DNA of 64,000 nt from Promerops cafer (GCA_013398275.1 VZSE01002883.1:1383249-1447248), one strand, 5' to 3'. Shown: positions 12,501 through 26,420, counted from the stretch's first letter. Notes: generated by a model from the letters alone, not told the origin. Numbers and translations: made by a program.

Positions 12501-15127
12501 CAGCAAGGAATTCTGTTTGAATCATCCAACTCCTGCACAAAAAGGCCCTTCCAGCGTGGCTGTGAGCCCTTTCAGTTTGGGAGGTAGTGCCTCTTGCTTC
12601 TGTCCCAGCCTTGCAGTTGCTCTGGGTACACACACATGCCCCCTTCCCTGTTATTTCTGAACTCAGAGCAGCCGTACAGCATCTTCTAACTGCCTGCAGT
12701 TCTGTCAGTTACTAACACTCAGTGAGAGAAGCAGCTGGCCAGCATCCATCTCCCTCATTCCCTACACATCTCGCAGAACTGCTAAGAAGTAATTTATCTG
12801 GTGGCAGTTATCCACATCTTAATAGACCAGAATTATCCTATCCTCATTCCATGTGTGTGTGACTAGGCACCTGAGGGGGAAACTTTGGCTTCGTCATAAA
12901 TTATCCTTCCTGAAGCTGTTGTGAGGGAAGATAATCTGGGCCTAAGGAAATTTGCCTCATCTAAGAAGAGGTGGAAGTGCCTGAAGCTAAACCTTTCCCC
13001 TCTTAAGACTTATTTGAAATGACAAGGACTTGAAAGAATTTGACAGAGGTGAGAGGGACCTACAAGACTGGGGTGAGCAGGGCAAAGGAGACAAGTGATA
13101 GCCTCTTTTCAGGGCTCAGGTATACTCTGCTTTGCCTTCTGGTTTCTGTGGTAACTAAAGCATTCTAGAAAAGTGGCAGCAACTCCAGGATCCCTTCTAA
13201 AAACTCCAGATGTTATTCCAGAGTTATAATTACTAATCCTTGAAACTATCCATGTTAATGAAGAATTACCAGATTACTGGATAGCCCTTTACCATGTCAT
13301 GCTTCTGAAAAACATGTTTCCATTCACACAGTAAATTTCACATCTCTATAAAACAAACTAAAATGAATTTACCCTTCTTCTACTATTCCACAAAGCCCTA
13401 GCTATAGCGTTTATGTACCATGCCCCTTTAAAAACATATCAGAGCAAAAAACCTGTGTTTATGTATCAGGTTTTGTAAAAAAAAAAGAAACCAAAACACT
13501 TCTATAAGCTTTTATCACTGTTGCTGAGGGGCTCGACATTCTGGCAGAGATAAATTCAGTAATTGCTATCACCAGATTCAACCTTGTGAAAAAAAGCATT
13601 CATGAAGAAAAATGGCTAAATGCACGGGCTCATGAATCATGGATGAATCAGTTCTCATGGTTGATCTTCAAAAATCTAAGGAGCAAACATGAGTCATGTC
13701 ATTGAGAGAAGATTCATACCTGTCCATCACACAGATCAAATACACCAGATGCTTTCTCCAAACATCTGAAACACCAATAAGTGAAATCCTGTCTTCACTG
13801 TGGTCTGAAGCCACTTCTATGAATCTAGAAAGGTTAAAGATTCTCCTTTCATGTTCCCTCAACAAAGAATAATTTGGGAGGAAATATATTATATGGTCCT
13901 AAGCAACATATATTAACACATCAAATTGGCTTTAGGATTGTTTGTTTAAAGAGGGTAGCCAAAAAGATTACAAAACATTACAAAAAAGAAGTAGAAATTA
14001 AGCACAGGAATGGGAGATTACAATAATCCTTCAAATAATTCACTTAGGAGCTAGAAAGGAAACCTTGGCTGTCTGTGTGGAACTGGACTATGTCTTCCCA
14101 AATCTGTAAATGTGTGAAGCTAATGTGTGAACCCCCTAGCCCAAAAATTGTTTCAGGTTTCCTCACCCTTAGCCAGCACTCCTCCTGATGAAAGCCTGAC
14201 TTGGACCTTCTGAATTATAATTTATCTCTTTCTTTGATACTTCATCCACACTAGCCAATGTTCTGAGCCCTCAAGACAAAAACCCAAAACCTTTGTGCAA
14301 ATCATGCTGAATTCTTTGTAAAATGAAAGATTTCCTCTTGTTCATAAGCAATCAAAACTACATGTATTGTTGAGGATGACATCTCACCAACGTTTCACAG
14401 AGTAGCATTAAATGATTCCCAACTTTACCAGAAAAAAAACCCAACATTAATGTTTTCTTTCGCTCTTTGATTTGCTTAATATCAGTGGCTCTGACTAACG
14501 AATATGCCGCTTTATTTAACGTCCCTCAGGTTTTTCAGCTGGTGTGTAGAGTTACCAAAGCCTTTAACATGCACTTTTTAACCTTAAACTCTGTGATATT
14601 CCATTTAGTTTTTAAGTCCATCTGGGTTCTTGAAGTGGGAATGTGAATATCCCTTTCCCACCACTACCATCACAGATTCTCCTAGCTTTTTGTTCTTGGC
14701 ATATTTCACAAACATTCCCTCACTTCTTGAATGTGGCAAATCCAGGAAATATGAACCAAGAAAATGTTCTTCCACAACTAATCCCTAAGCTAACGAGAAC
14801 TCCCTCAGGCTGACACTCCCCCTCAGTGCTGCCCATCAAGGTCATCCCCAGCTTTAGCCTGTACTCATCCACAACCAAATTTTTTTAAAGAGGTTTTAAA
14901 AATACAAGAGAAAACTGTAATGGAAAGCATGCTATTGTTCAGGTCAGACAAATTTCAATTGTACAACCATTCAGGTTCTTAAATAACAGGACTTGAAATC
15001 TTAGCTTGGAACGCCACTCAACCCTGATAAACTGAGGCCCCTTCACACCCTGAGGTAAAAAAAAAAAAAAAACAACAGAAAACATTCCAAGCAAAAATAA
15101 ATTAACATTAGATAGTTACCAAATGTA

Positions 15128-15320
15128 CCTGGTGCAGGTGCCTGGCACTGGCAGCAGGGTGGTCACAGAGGGAGCTCTGTGAGGGGGTGGTGGGGGGCCG
15201 CGTGAGGGCATGAAGGGCTCTGTGAGGGAGGGGCACCCACGCTGGGGGCATGAGGGGGTGGGCTGCGATGAAAGGCTGAAGGTGAACTCAGGTAAGGGCA
15301 GGGGTAGAAGGAACACCTGG
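15128..15320. repeat. G-rich degenerate repeat block in STAG1 intron
   Basis: About 190 bp of plus-strand sequence is rich in G runs (GTGAGGGGGTGGTGGGGGG and others) inside otherwise AT-rich intron. GCTCTGTGAGGG occurs at 15174 and 15217, and GGGCATGA occurs twice, suggesting a degenerate unit of about 40 bp. On the minus (transcribed) strand the block is C-rich. It could form a G-quadruplex on the plus strand. I see no gene. Confidence 0.6.
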
Positions 15321-15707
15321 CAGGTTTTGTCTTTGTTTCTCACCATCATCCAAATCCTTTTTCATTAGCAATAAATTAATTTTCTCCAAGCCAAGCCCAT
15401 TTGGTCTGTTTTGATTTCCCTGTCATTACCTCACCCCATGAGCTTCTTCACTTCGTGTTCTCTCCCTGCCCTGTGAAGAGAGGAGCAGGTTCCAGAATCT
15501 AAAATTCCTCTTAACTCTACTTGATTTACTCTCCAGCTCCTCCTATTATAGACTTCTGCTCTGTTCTTCCCAGTAGGTGTCTTTATCCAAGCACAGCCAT
15601 GTTCCCACGTGCATTAGCCACTCCTATTTCCCAGCAGGCCCAAAACAGTCACTTGCTATCTTCAACTGCAGCAGGCAAAGGCTTTTTGCACAATAAATTC
15701 AGCTCAT

Positions 15708-15777
15708 TGTAAGAAAATATACAACTGGAATATACAATATGGTGTGAGAAAGCACACAACTGGAATACACAATATGG
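15708..15777. repeat. 35-bp imperfect tandem duplication
   Basis: Two adjacent copies (15708-15742 and 15743-15777) share ACAACTGGAATA and ACAATATGG and differ at about six positions. This is intronic with no apparent coding role. Confidence 0.75.
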
Positions 15778-16083
15778 TGCATTATGACCAAACCAATACA
15801 TGCTGCTGAAATCTCACAACATTCAGAAGCATAAAAGTAGTAAAATCCTTGTTTTGCTTTGCACAGCAAAGTTAAGTCTCCATACATAGAAGGAAATATT
15901 TTTTAGATTAAGTGTTTTGCAGTTTTTTTACACAGTTTTTCAGCACATGAAAACACAGGAGGCCTGGAACAGTCACACTAACATGCACTTCTTGCAAGCT
16001 TGTGCGTTATCCTCACAATCACCTGCTTATTTCAACCTTTTTAAAAGCCAAGATTTCAAATGTAGAGAGAAGTGTATACTCAC

Positions 16084-16218
16084 TGTAGTACTGGCAAATC
16101 TGAAGTAATCATTTTTGCAGCACTCTTGGAAGTAAGAGCTTCATAGAACTTCTTCTCAAAGTTATTATAAGACAACTACTTGGAAACCTCTTTCATGAAA
16201 AGAATGTCAAAGTCCAGT
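16084..16218 (-). CDS. STAG1: STAG1 start-codon exon (5'UTR plus residues 1-10)
   Basis: This minus-strand exon has a strong pyrimidine-rich acceptor (TTTCTCTCTCTTACAG, exon starts at 16218). It carries 106 nt of leader, then the ATG at 16112. The coding part is 29 nt, nine codons plus CA, reading MITSDLPVL and a split Gln, and it ends at the donor GTGAGTAT (exon end 16084). SA1 orthologues start MITSELPVLQ, so start and reading frame are secure, with one Glu-to-Asp change. The leader contains two short upstream ORFs, annotated separately. By family gene structure this is probably exon 2. Exon 1 should be non-coding and lie in or next to the CpG island about 37 kb away. Confidence 0.93.
16109..16144 (-). 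promoter_or_regulatory. upstream ORF 2 overlapping STAG1 start
   Basis: On the minus strand an ATG at 16144 opens an 11-codon frame (MKLLLPRVLQK). Its TGA stop (16111-16109) overlaps the STAG1 ATG (16112-16110) as ATGA. This termination-reinitiation geometry could lower SA1 output. Its presence is read directly; function is inferred and depends on the transcript containing this exon. Confidence 0.5.
16176..16196 (-). promoter_or_regulatory. upstream ORF 1 in STAG1 leader
   Basis: On the minus strand the leader of the start-codon exon contains ATG at 16196, five more codons and TAG ending at 16176, encoding MKEVSK. It is in frame with the main start, 84 nt upstream, but is closed by its own stop. 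Whether it is translated is inference. Confidence 0.5.
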
Positions 16219-19200
16219 CTGTAAGAGAGAGAAAAAAATTTTAGATGTGACTCCAAAATAGTAATACATTGAATAAAACATGCTGTCAACAAAAAAAAGC
16301 CAATTTTGAAGTAGCACCACTATTAAACCACAAGAACTTTAGAATGGATGACCCCAAAACAGCTTAATCATATCCTTGCATTCAGTTTTCACATTTCTGT
16401 TTAGGTAACTTTGTGCAACTAAATAAAAATTTTAAAATAAATATTCTGCATTACCTCCCGTACTTGTTTACCACATATATGTGTGTTTAAATGGCACTAC
16501 ACCTATTCAATCAGACCCTCTGGGGCTCACAGCTTTGTGACTAATTTCACAAAATAGTCAGAAGCTGGGCAAGGGTCTAGCTGCAGCAGAAGGTATTTTA
16601 ACTTAATGAAACTGAAGTTGTAAGTTTAAATAATAAAGCAGACTGCATCTGTGGTGTCACTACACCCACTAGTAACATTTCTCTACCCAAAAGACTAACC
16701 AAGGACTTGACTAATGGCAGCAGATGTGACTTTACCATTAAATAATAGCACAATGTGACAGATTCAATAATCTTCACTGTAATAAAACACAGAACTGCCA
16801 TCCTAGTCTTCCAGAAAATGCAACTTCTGGAGAAATTAAGTAGATTTGTTCCAGTGTCCCCTTTTACAGGTCCTGGGGTAATATGAAGAGCTGCATGGAG
16901 CACTGCAGTTCAGCAATGACAAAGAATACCAAGGACTCAACTGTGTGTTTTTAAAACACGGGATATGTTCAAACTCTTCTATTTAAATATTAATTTCCTC
17001 TCGGTGGGCATTTTTTTTCCTGGGCGCTAGTAGCTTTGCACAAGGCAAGAGGAAAATCCAGCCAGAAAGAGGAAATGTAACCTGCACCAAATGGAGGATC
17101 TAAATGAAAGTGCACCCTTCTAAACAAAACAGTACAGCATATAAAGTATCATTTCCATCCTACTACACACACATCAGTGTTTATTTACCAAAATGTACAG
17201 AATGAACAGACTTTTCTGCCTCTTCATATTATAGTTCCAATGAGACTCACAGTTGCATACAACTAGTTCTTCCAGTACTTACTACTTTGTGCTACCAACA
17301 GGTTTACTTACAGTGCCTTATCGTGAAATTTACATTTTTTTATACCATATAAAGAGCAAGCCATTTTGTTGCAAAACACATGTTAACAAACAGAAAGTCT
17401 GTGTGGAGCTAAAACCACCACTCTAGCATCAGTAGTTTAAAGGGGCCAATATACCAGGCTGGTGTAAAAGCTCTCCAGTTTCAATATCAGACAGAAGTTA
17501 ATCTGAGTTCTCCTTGAACAAAAATGCCATATATGCTATTTGTTCTATTTGCATAAGCATTTCTTCATTAGAGACACTGCTCATTACTGTGTTTCAAAGG
17601 ATGTGATTGCTCCTAATAGGACAATGACATGTCCAGTAGACAATATAAAAGCAACCACCTCAGACACTGGTAAGAATTTATCATAAACAAACACAGCATT
17701 AGATCGAATTAAGTTCTGAATTCACTTCCTATATGAAAAAATAAAGGCAATGTTCAGATCTCTGAAATGGAGAAGTTCACTACAAGTGAAACAAGACTGA
17801 AGAAAAAAGTATTTTTTTTGTACTCACACAAGCATACACACACGCTCATGCTAGCTGGACCTCAAAGGAAACCTATCCATCTTAGATCTTCAGATTATCT
17901 AATTCTAGCAGGATTCAGGGCAATCTTACTTCCCAGAAAAGCTTTCTAAAGAAGTTCAAGGAAATTGATGTGTGCTCCACATGAGGTATCTTCCACAGAC
18001 ATTTAATGCATCCTGCACAACTGCTATGTGGGATTTGTTTTTTTAATTTTCCTTTTTAACCTAATCACCCTTCCCAGCTGTTGGCTATGCATGCTCAGAT
18101 GTAGTAATCAGCAGCATTCAGCTGCTCTAGGGAAGTGCTCTCACACACAAGGAAAAGGATACTTGCTCAGAGATAGCTTATTTGAAAAGCAAAGTCCTGA
18201 TTTAGAAGTATGGAATGAAGGATATAAAGAGCCAGAGGCAGAAGAGAGGACCAAGGCAGCTGGACTCACAGTGCTAAGGGCAGAAAACCTGACACCAGGG
18301 AACTGCAGGGGCTTGTGCTGCTTCCTCCTTGTCCTTATGCTAAACAGGAAACTGCAAAACAGGGCTGAAAGAAACCACCACTGTGGTAAAGTTCAGACTG
18401 GACCATCAGAAGACAACAAAGTTACCCCTCTACGCTCTTATATTAATACAGCAAGTGTGTGACAAAACACAAGAACTGTTCGACAGCTGTGGAAAATTCA
18501 TTGATCCTTAGAGACTACACAAATATGAACCTTTGTCTTTTTCTGGTTTCAGTAAAAGAAATACCTGTTTCTGAAAGATTATGTTCTCATAACCAGGAAA
18601 ATCAAACTCTCCCTCTTTCTCTCCTTCCGCCTGAGAACAAAGTCATTGATAAAAAAAGTCCTGAAAGCTTGAGACACATAACCATTTTGTCACCTGTCCT
18701 GGAGAACAGAACAGGGGGAAGAATACTTCATACTTCAGCATTTGGAGTTATTTAAACTATAATAAACACAATATAGTCCTTTAACACGCAGTCAACTGCT
18801 TATTTTGGTTTAGAAAAAAAAAGTCTGATGTTTTCATTCAATCCCAATTATAATGACCTTAGTACCTTTGCAGCTTTTTGAACCAGCACCTCTATATTTT
18901 AAGATGACGTGAATTTATGCTGGTCCAGTTAAAATTACCTATAGAGAAATATAAAGCGGGCAGTAGAAAACACAGTTTAGTTCAAATATACAATGGGAAA
19001 CAAGTAAATGTTTCTCCTTTTTGCCTGTTTTCCAAGCATGCACAATAACCAGGGCAGACATTACAACCATTATATAAAACTGCCTTTGTAAAAAATGTAT
19101 TTTCTAGTAGATTATAGTTTATTATAGTGTTTCTTCAATAACGATCTCGTAATGAGCTCAGTTTTAAAAAGACTCTAGGATTTTACAACAATGAATCCAA

Positions 19201-22200
19201 TACATGCATTCCATCAATATTTCCCGTAGTTTTTACTAACACACCAAAGCTACCCATATTTTTTGCAGTCCTTAGGTTGTTTGCCTCTCTGGTGCTGAAG
19301 TAATCCACAAATTTTAGCCAAAAACCAAACAAATTAAAAGACTGACAACATCCTGACAGAGTCCTTCCAAGCAACTCTCTGATAGCAATAAAACCAAATC
19401 AAGTTAAATTAACTCTATTATGGACTAGGTCCCTACATCTTATGAAGTTGAACCCAAAAATTAAATAACAAAGAAAATCAACTACTTAATCTAGCAGTTA
19501 CTACTTTATTAATTCCATTAAGTTACTACTTAATTAATTGCCTAGAAGATACCCAAAACAAAAGGTAACAGGCATTAGGCTGACTTCTAATACAAAATCC
19601 TTTCCTTGTTGACCAAGTCACCTTATCCCTTCCAAGTGCAAAATATATTCAAACAACAGCTCACACAAATGAAGCAATGTCTTCTACAATTAACTGGTAA
19701 TGCCTTTAGCCCCTTCCTACATTTCCCATTTCTAATGACTGCTCTGTCCCTCGGTGCTCCCCACTGGAGTACATGGTGTGTCATGCTCCTGCACAGCACC
19801 AGAAAACAAGACATGGAAAACTCTAGTCTTTCATAGTTTAGAGACAAGATTTGTCCCCTCAATATTCTTGCCCAAAACCTGCAACTGACTGCTAGGAAAA
19901 GGCATCAGAATCAGCACAAACAATAATCCTGCACTGTACACCCAAGCAGAGCTTCCATCAACCAGGTGAGAGAGAAGAGAGGATCAGATGCAGGCAGATC
20001 AATTCTAGCCTTCACTGCTTTATCCAACATCTTGGGCACACCACGGAAACCCCTCCTGCCCAGCTACCCATCTGCAAAGTGAAAACAGTATCTAGAAATT
20101 GCAAATGTGAACTCTAAATCCTGCAGAAATAGAAAAATAATCATCAGGAACTAACTCGTAACAAATTTACCAAATGCCGTGATGCGTTCTGCATCACTCA
20201 GGAATTTTTGTTTGCTCTGGATTAAATACTTCTATAAGCATAAGATTTATTTCTGCTACAGGTTTGGAACTTGAAACATATTAATTCATGTTGACCCTAT
20301 AGCCACTTGATTGAAAGCCAAATTAGATCACCACTCCCAGCTCTAAAGCACATAGCATCATTCAAGGCCAAACATGGCATAATGCTCATTCAGTCCATCT
20401 TTAAAATAATTTCACTGAAGTTCTGTGCACAATATATATTTCACTCTATCACATTCTAATAAGTACTTAAACCAAAATTGAAAGCCCAAGTGATAGAACA
20501 ATTAACTGAGCACTAGTGAGTTCCTCACTACTTATGGTGCACAGAAAGCTCTCTACATGGTCCGCAGCATTCCTAATCCAGTCAAACCATGACAGAAGGA
20601 GGAAATACTGGCATCAACTAGGCTAGCACAGCATGGCGATGCTTCACTTCCTACACCCATCAAAATCATCCTGGATATATTATCAGTAGTACCCCACATC
20701 CCTCTCCACTGTGCCTCTGCTGGTCTCATGAGCCATTCCAGTACAACCTGCAGTTCCTAGCCTGCAAAGGCACCTCAATGTCAAACCCAAAACCCTGGGA
20801 GAGCTCTTTGACACACCAGATGTTTGTGCTGCCATGCAGGGGGATCTGGGCAGACTGGAGCACTGGACACACAGGAACCACGTGAAGGTCAATAAAATAT
20901 ACAGCCAAGAACCACAGCAAAGACCTGTACACAAAACTGCAGATGTTTATTATCACTGACTGAAGTTTCTTTTCTTCCATTCTTTACAGGTATCACCAGA
21001 CATTTTACCCATACCTGTGGGATCAAGAACTACCTCGTGGCAACCACTAGCTGTCCATTTAAATTGCCTTCAATTGCAGTTGTCTCCTCAGTTGCACCAA
21101 CACGCAGAACTGACTCTACAGGCAAAACAGCTGTTGCTACTTCCTTGCACCAAATGCTTTTAGCCTAGACAGGTCCTGCCCAGTCAGCCAGAAAAATCAT
21201 CTGAAGTGTCACATCATAGCACATTATTTTATTCTGTGCTCTTCGACATTCCAAATGCAAGACCTTGCACTGAAAGGCTACACAAATCACTTCTTCCAGA
21301 GCTGGGAATAAAATCCTTACGTGACAAAAACATCCGAGTCATACCACCACATTTCTATACTTAGTTTTCTGTCTCTAAAAATGTGTGAACTGCCAAAACC
21401 AATCAGCTTTTCTGTATCTTCTGCTACCATTTCCAGAAGGTAGCAGCTAATTCCTGTACTGTGCAGGTCTGTGCCAAGGCACTGACACAAAGATCACACA
21501 GGAAAGCTGATACAATCTTTTAACCATGGCTATAATAGCATAATTAATTTAAATGTCATACATCGCTCAGACAAGTGTTTGATCTCCAGTGTTTAGTCCA
21601 ATAGCTTTTAAATATATTTTCATATCCTGCTTTCTTCTAATGCCTAGGATGGCTAATACTAAAAATACTAATCAATGCTTCATGAAAACAATTGCCTGTA
21701 GATCTGGCTTGCTCAAGAACAGAAATGTTATAATTTCAATTTGTAATTATAATTCTTTTTAAATAACTGTAAATTTGATGGACTGAGCATATGAAAACAA
21801 GCTTGCTTTCCCTTTTTTATTCTCACAGACTCTTCAGACATAACTGCTCCTTCCTCTGTGGACACTCTGTGAGACATTTGCCCTGATTTTCTGCAGCACT
21901 GAGCATTCATAACTGTGACTGAGATCACCGGGGGCTATGGGCACTCCGTCACTCATAGGGCAAATAATTATGGGCTGATTGCACAATCCTAAGAGTTAAG
22001 GCACTTGAGTTCTAATGTTAGTCCAATATCTGGATGATTAAGGTCTAAATCAAGGACTTGCTCCTTCCCACCTGTCTATTAGGATAACATCAGCTACCTA
22101 CCAGCCTCATGCCTACCTGCTCTGAACATAAAATACACAAAACGAAAAGGGCTCTACTAAGTTACTTCTACTGTCCTCAACCTGTGAGAATGAATAGATG

Positions 22201-24984
22201 GACCCTTGAAGCATTCTGTTTCTCTGCACTTTTATTTCCAAAACTTAGGAGTCTTGATAAAATCAATTGTCTTTTTAAGATGATGCAAGAGCATTGAGAA
22301 TCATAAAAAAGCCCATAGAACAAGTTTTAAGTTGAGAGAGATTTTGCTTATTGTAGAAACTGCAGTCGAGTCATCCTCCAAACAAAAGACTGAGCAACCA
22401 ATAAAAACTTGCAAAAGACTGAATAATGAAAGGGACACTATAAATCTGAGTTATCAAGACAATTAAAGTTATCAAGGTAATTAAACGCTTCCCCCGAAAA
22501 GGACCATCCTGCTCAGCTGATGCTTGCTCAGCTCACAAAAATGACCAAAAGCTTCTTGAGGTTTTGCACAGTTGATTTTAGTAGGCCAAGCCAGTGTTCC
22601 AGGAGGCTCTAACAGGAGAGTACAACTGGACCTAGACCAGACTGGAAGAGGATGACTTCTTTTCCCATATGTAAAAACTGCTGCAAAGGCAATGGAGAGG
22701 GACAATAAAGAGGCTTTCTCAGTGGGAATACACAAGCAATGGGTTTTACTGCAGCAAGGAAAACTCAGGTAAGGACTAGTGAAGCTCTCCAACAGTTTGC
22801 TCAATCAAATGTGAATTACCCACCACTGAATACTTTTGTTTTGCCCAAGTAGATGGGTCCTGTTTGTCAGGTGCAACAGGCAAAGTCTGCGGTGAAAGCT
22901 TATTCCAAGGAGCTTGAAACAGCTGGGAAAAACCAGGCAAGGCTTTTGGGACACAGCCTGCTTTGGGTCTGAAAACATGGCACAACCAGAACTGTGCCTG
23001 CTGGAGGGAAAGGCTGGGGACTAGGCCAACTCTCCATACTCTCTTATCCCCATGTCTTCTAATGTTTCTGGGACTTTTACCTTCAATCAAACCCGTGTGT
23101 GACAATAATTAAAACTAATCCAGCACTCAAGCACTGCAATGAGTGCTCATTCCCAGAAAATTATCCACATCTAGAGGAAGGCGGGATCCCTGGTGGAGTC
23201 AGACATGCAGAGGGCCACAGAGGCTGTAGATACTCGTCTCTGTGCAGCACAAAGCTCAGCAGGCCAGGAGCTCACACTGTCTGCAGGCACACCAGAGGCA
23301 CCGTTAATAGATTTTTACGCTACCTCAGAAAAGTGTTTACTCATCTGTAATTTTTCTCAGCAGTGGACATCTGGTGTTCTATTATTCATTGCATCTGGAA
23401 AATTGCCAACAATAAAACCAATTCTCACAAAAAGGAAGCAAAGCCTGACATGGAGAATGCTGGAATAAAGGAAAAAACCTCTCAGAATGGTTCTTGTTTT
23501 TGTTCTCTTTGTCTTTTTCTTTTCTCCTCATATGGGGGACTCTGTGTAGAAAAAGGAACTGCAAAACATTTTTTCCAGATTATAAAAGAAAACAAGCATT
23601 TTGAAGTCACATATAATTAAAAACTCTGAGAAATGACTGATTCTGGTACTCATTTGAACTTATGGGGGAAGTGCACAAAGGCTAGATGAAAATAAGGTCA
23701 CTAAAATACTAACTTAGCTGCTAAGAAAAAGGATATTTAATGGTTAATATAGAGAAATGTATGTATCAAGTAGAAGAAAATGTGGGACCACTCTAACATG
23801 TAATATTCCACCAATTTGTTGATAGGTACCTATAATACTCTCCCCTCAAAAGAACACAAACACATGATGGTTCTTCAAAGGAAGGAGGTGGTATTGAGGA
23901 CTTTGTTAAAGCATTCCCACCACTGAAAACTGATCCTTCAGGAAGCCAACATCTCAGACTCTGAGCTTTGGAAGAGCAGCTCCATCAATTCCTTCATTGC
24001 CAGACCTGTCGAGATCCACAGCCTTGCAAAGATGTCCTGATCCAAGATCCTCGAACAGGAAAGATTTCTGGGCATTATCTCAGAGTGACTGAGGCACTGA
24101 CAGCCTCTCCTCAGTATTCACATCTACTCCAAAGATAAGCCTTACAAAGTTTTAGGCTAAGAGTCTTTCAATGCTGTCAGTTCAGGAACTGGAAGATCTG
24201 GTGTATGAGTTTTTCTGAGTCTAGGGAATTCAGCAATGCTCCAATGACAAAACCCCATGAATTCCTGTACTACTGCCTGTCTAAAAGAGGTTGGAGGCTC
24301 AGCTTAACCCTCAACCTGGCGCAGCTAGTTGGCATCTGTCCCACTACAGCTCCTTATTCACACAAATATCATCTTTTTGTGTACATGAGGGTATGTGGAT
24401 ATTTTAAAATTATTAAGTACTTCATGTTTCAAGCTGCTCAGATGTTGCATTTAAAAAAGGGATTAGTAAATATCCAATAAGCATTTTATACAGAGCATAA
24501 TGCTATCTCTTTGCAGTGAGGCAGTCTAAATACCTTTTTAGTAACCATTTTTACTAGCATTAAGTGGACAGGGGTTCCACTGATGCTTTTCATTTAAGCA
24601 GGAATAAATTTCAACAGGTAATATAAGAAAGCCATTTGTCTTCCATTGTTAATTATTTTTAGCCCAAGTAACTCCGTAAATGATTTTTTAAAAAAATCCT
24701 ATTTGTTTTAGCATAAAAGAGACTTCTCAAAAGAAGTCATGGTAGCACAGATTTTTTGACTCTTGATTCTTGACATTCTGTGAGACTATTGACAGAGTAT
24801 ATGGATGTACCACAGGGAGTAATTTCCATATCATTCCATATCCACTAGCCAGAGAACCTAAATTATAAACACCTGAAAAGCTCCTCCTAAAAAAGAGTTT
24901 GTGAAAACTGAACAAGAGCCAAAAAAAGGAGCAAAGGTAGACCGTAAAAGATTAGGTTATTATTATATATATAGATACAAAAAC

Positions 24985-26420
24985 TACATAATCAACCCCT
25001 ACTTCCCAACCCCAACAACTTCTTGACAAAATTCAACCTGATATCAAACCAGACACCCTCCACCTATATTTGGTACCACAACAATCCCTCTTCTGAACCA
25101 ATCCACAACTTGCAGCCTTTCAGGGAAAAAACACCCAAGCCCTAAATCCCACTATGTCCCAGACACCAAAGAAAAAGCTGTGAGTAATCCCAAACCCTGT
25201 CAATAGCGAAACAAGCAGGCAACTCTAACTTGGTTCTTCTGCATTAAAATTTCCTTAAAATTCTCCTCCCAGTAAATGAATCAACAGTATTCTCCTCTAC
25301 CAGGAATTTTCTTATGTGTTCCCCAAGACTGAGAAGCTGTGCAGGTCGTTAATCCAAGACCAGATGGAAAAAAACCCCATCAGAACACATTAGAGTATTC
25401 CCCTCTTCACCACTCAGTGAGCTGCATCTATAAACTACACAATTTAAATCATCCCTCCATCAAACCATCAATGCTACCACAAACTCACTAAGTCAGATCA
25501 CCAGTTTCCCATTGACCAGAGTTTGCCTTAAGAGCTTAAAAGAACAGTAACTCCAGAGTCCACATGCTACTAAATAGCCCCAATCCATCCTAACCTGACA
25601 TTGCCCCAGTCTAAAGGCAGAGGACGAGGCCCATAAACAGGCTGAAATCGTCATGGGCTTACTTCAACAAAGATTGTAAGCCTACTCTTCTTCTGAAACA
25701 TACAGGTGATGTATTTTTCCACTGAAAACTCATACACTTTCAAAGCCATCCAATGTGTGACACCAAACAAGCACCTCTGTCAGACTGTTCCCAAAGCCTA
25801 CCCTGAGACTGGTTTCCTGTCCACCAGGCCAACACCTCCTGTCACGAAGCCAAACACGTGAAACTCAAACAAGCCATAAAGTGGAGGCAGTGCCCCAAGA
25901 GCCTGGGTGTGTGCTGTGAGCGCTCAGCGCTGCACCTGCACTGAGACAAGAGAACCTTCCCAAAGACTCCCTCACACAAAAACCTACCAACACTGCTGAA
26001 CAAACCTCACCAACGGCACATCCTCCACCATTAGTGCTCATGGCACAGCTTCTGACCTGTAGCAGCAGTACAGTCAAATCCTTCACTGCAAAAGCATACA
26101 TTAAAAAATTTCTTCTCATTTGTCTTATAACAACCTGATCACCACAAAAAAGTTGTGAGGAAAAGCACATTTTTCCAGTGGACACACACAACCATGCTGG
26201 AGCTAGAAATAAAAAGCCTTGCAAGCATGCTTCCCAGGTGACCTCATACTGCAACCAAAATTCAAACCTAAATCCACAGGCTAAGACAATTCCCCAAAGC
26301 CCAATGGCCTCCCCAACACTACACAGGTGAACAGCAACAGGACAAGCAGCAAACAAGGAAATGATTATTTGCCAGAAGAACACTTCCCACAACAAAACCA
26401 TTCCACTCCTGAGTTCTCAC
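24985..26420. other. strand-asymmetric (C-rich, G-poor) intronic block
   Basis: Over about 1.4 kb the plus strand is rich in A and C and poor in G. In sampled 60-base rows I counted about 19-21 C against 3-8 G (for example rows at 25021, 25441 and 25561). The flanking intron is more balanced. On the minus strand a 178-codon frame at 26401-25865 is open, but its translation resembles no family I know and has no domain pattern. Possible origins are a decayed mobile element or transcription-linked mutational skew on the STAG1 template; I cannot decide. Confidence 0.45.

Larger units (their letters stand above)
9523..16083 (-). other. STAG1: STAG1 intron between start exon and AT-hook exon
   Basis: About 6.6 kb of intron. 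It holds an A16-type run near 15.06 kb, followed by a G-rich block at 15.13-15.32 kb and a 35-bp tandem duplication at 15.71-15.78 kb. I see no coding exon or recognisable mobile element in the remainder. Confidence 0.85.

Noticed and set aside
25865..26401. 178-codon minus-strand frame in STAG1 intron 1
   Set aside because: It has hydrophobic and cysteine-rich content expected from a G/T-rich strand, with no recognisable family. It is kept only as part of the skew finding.
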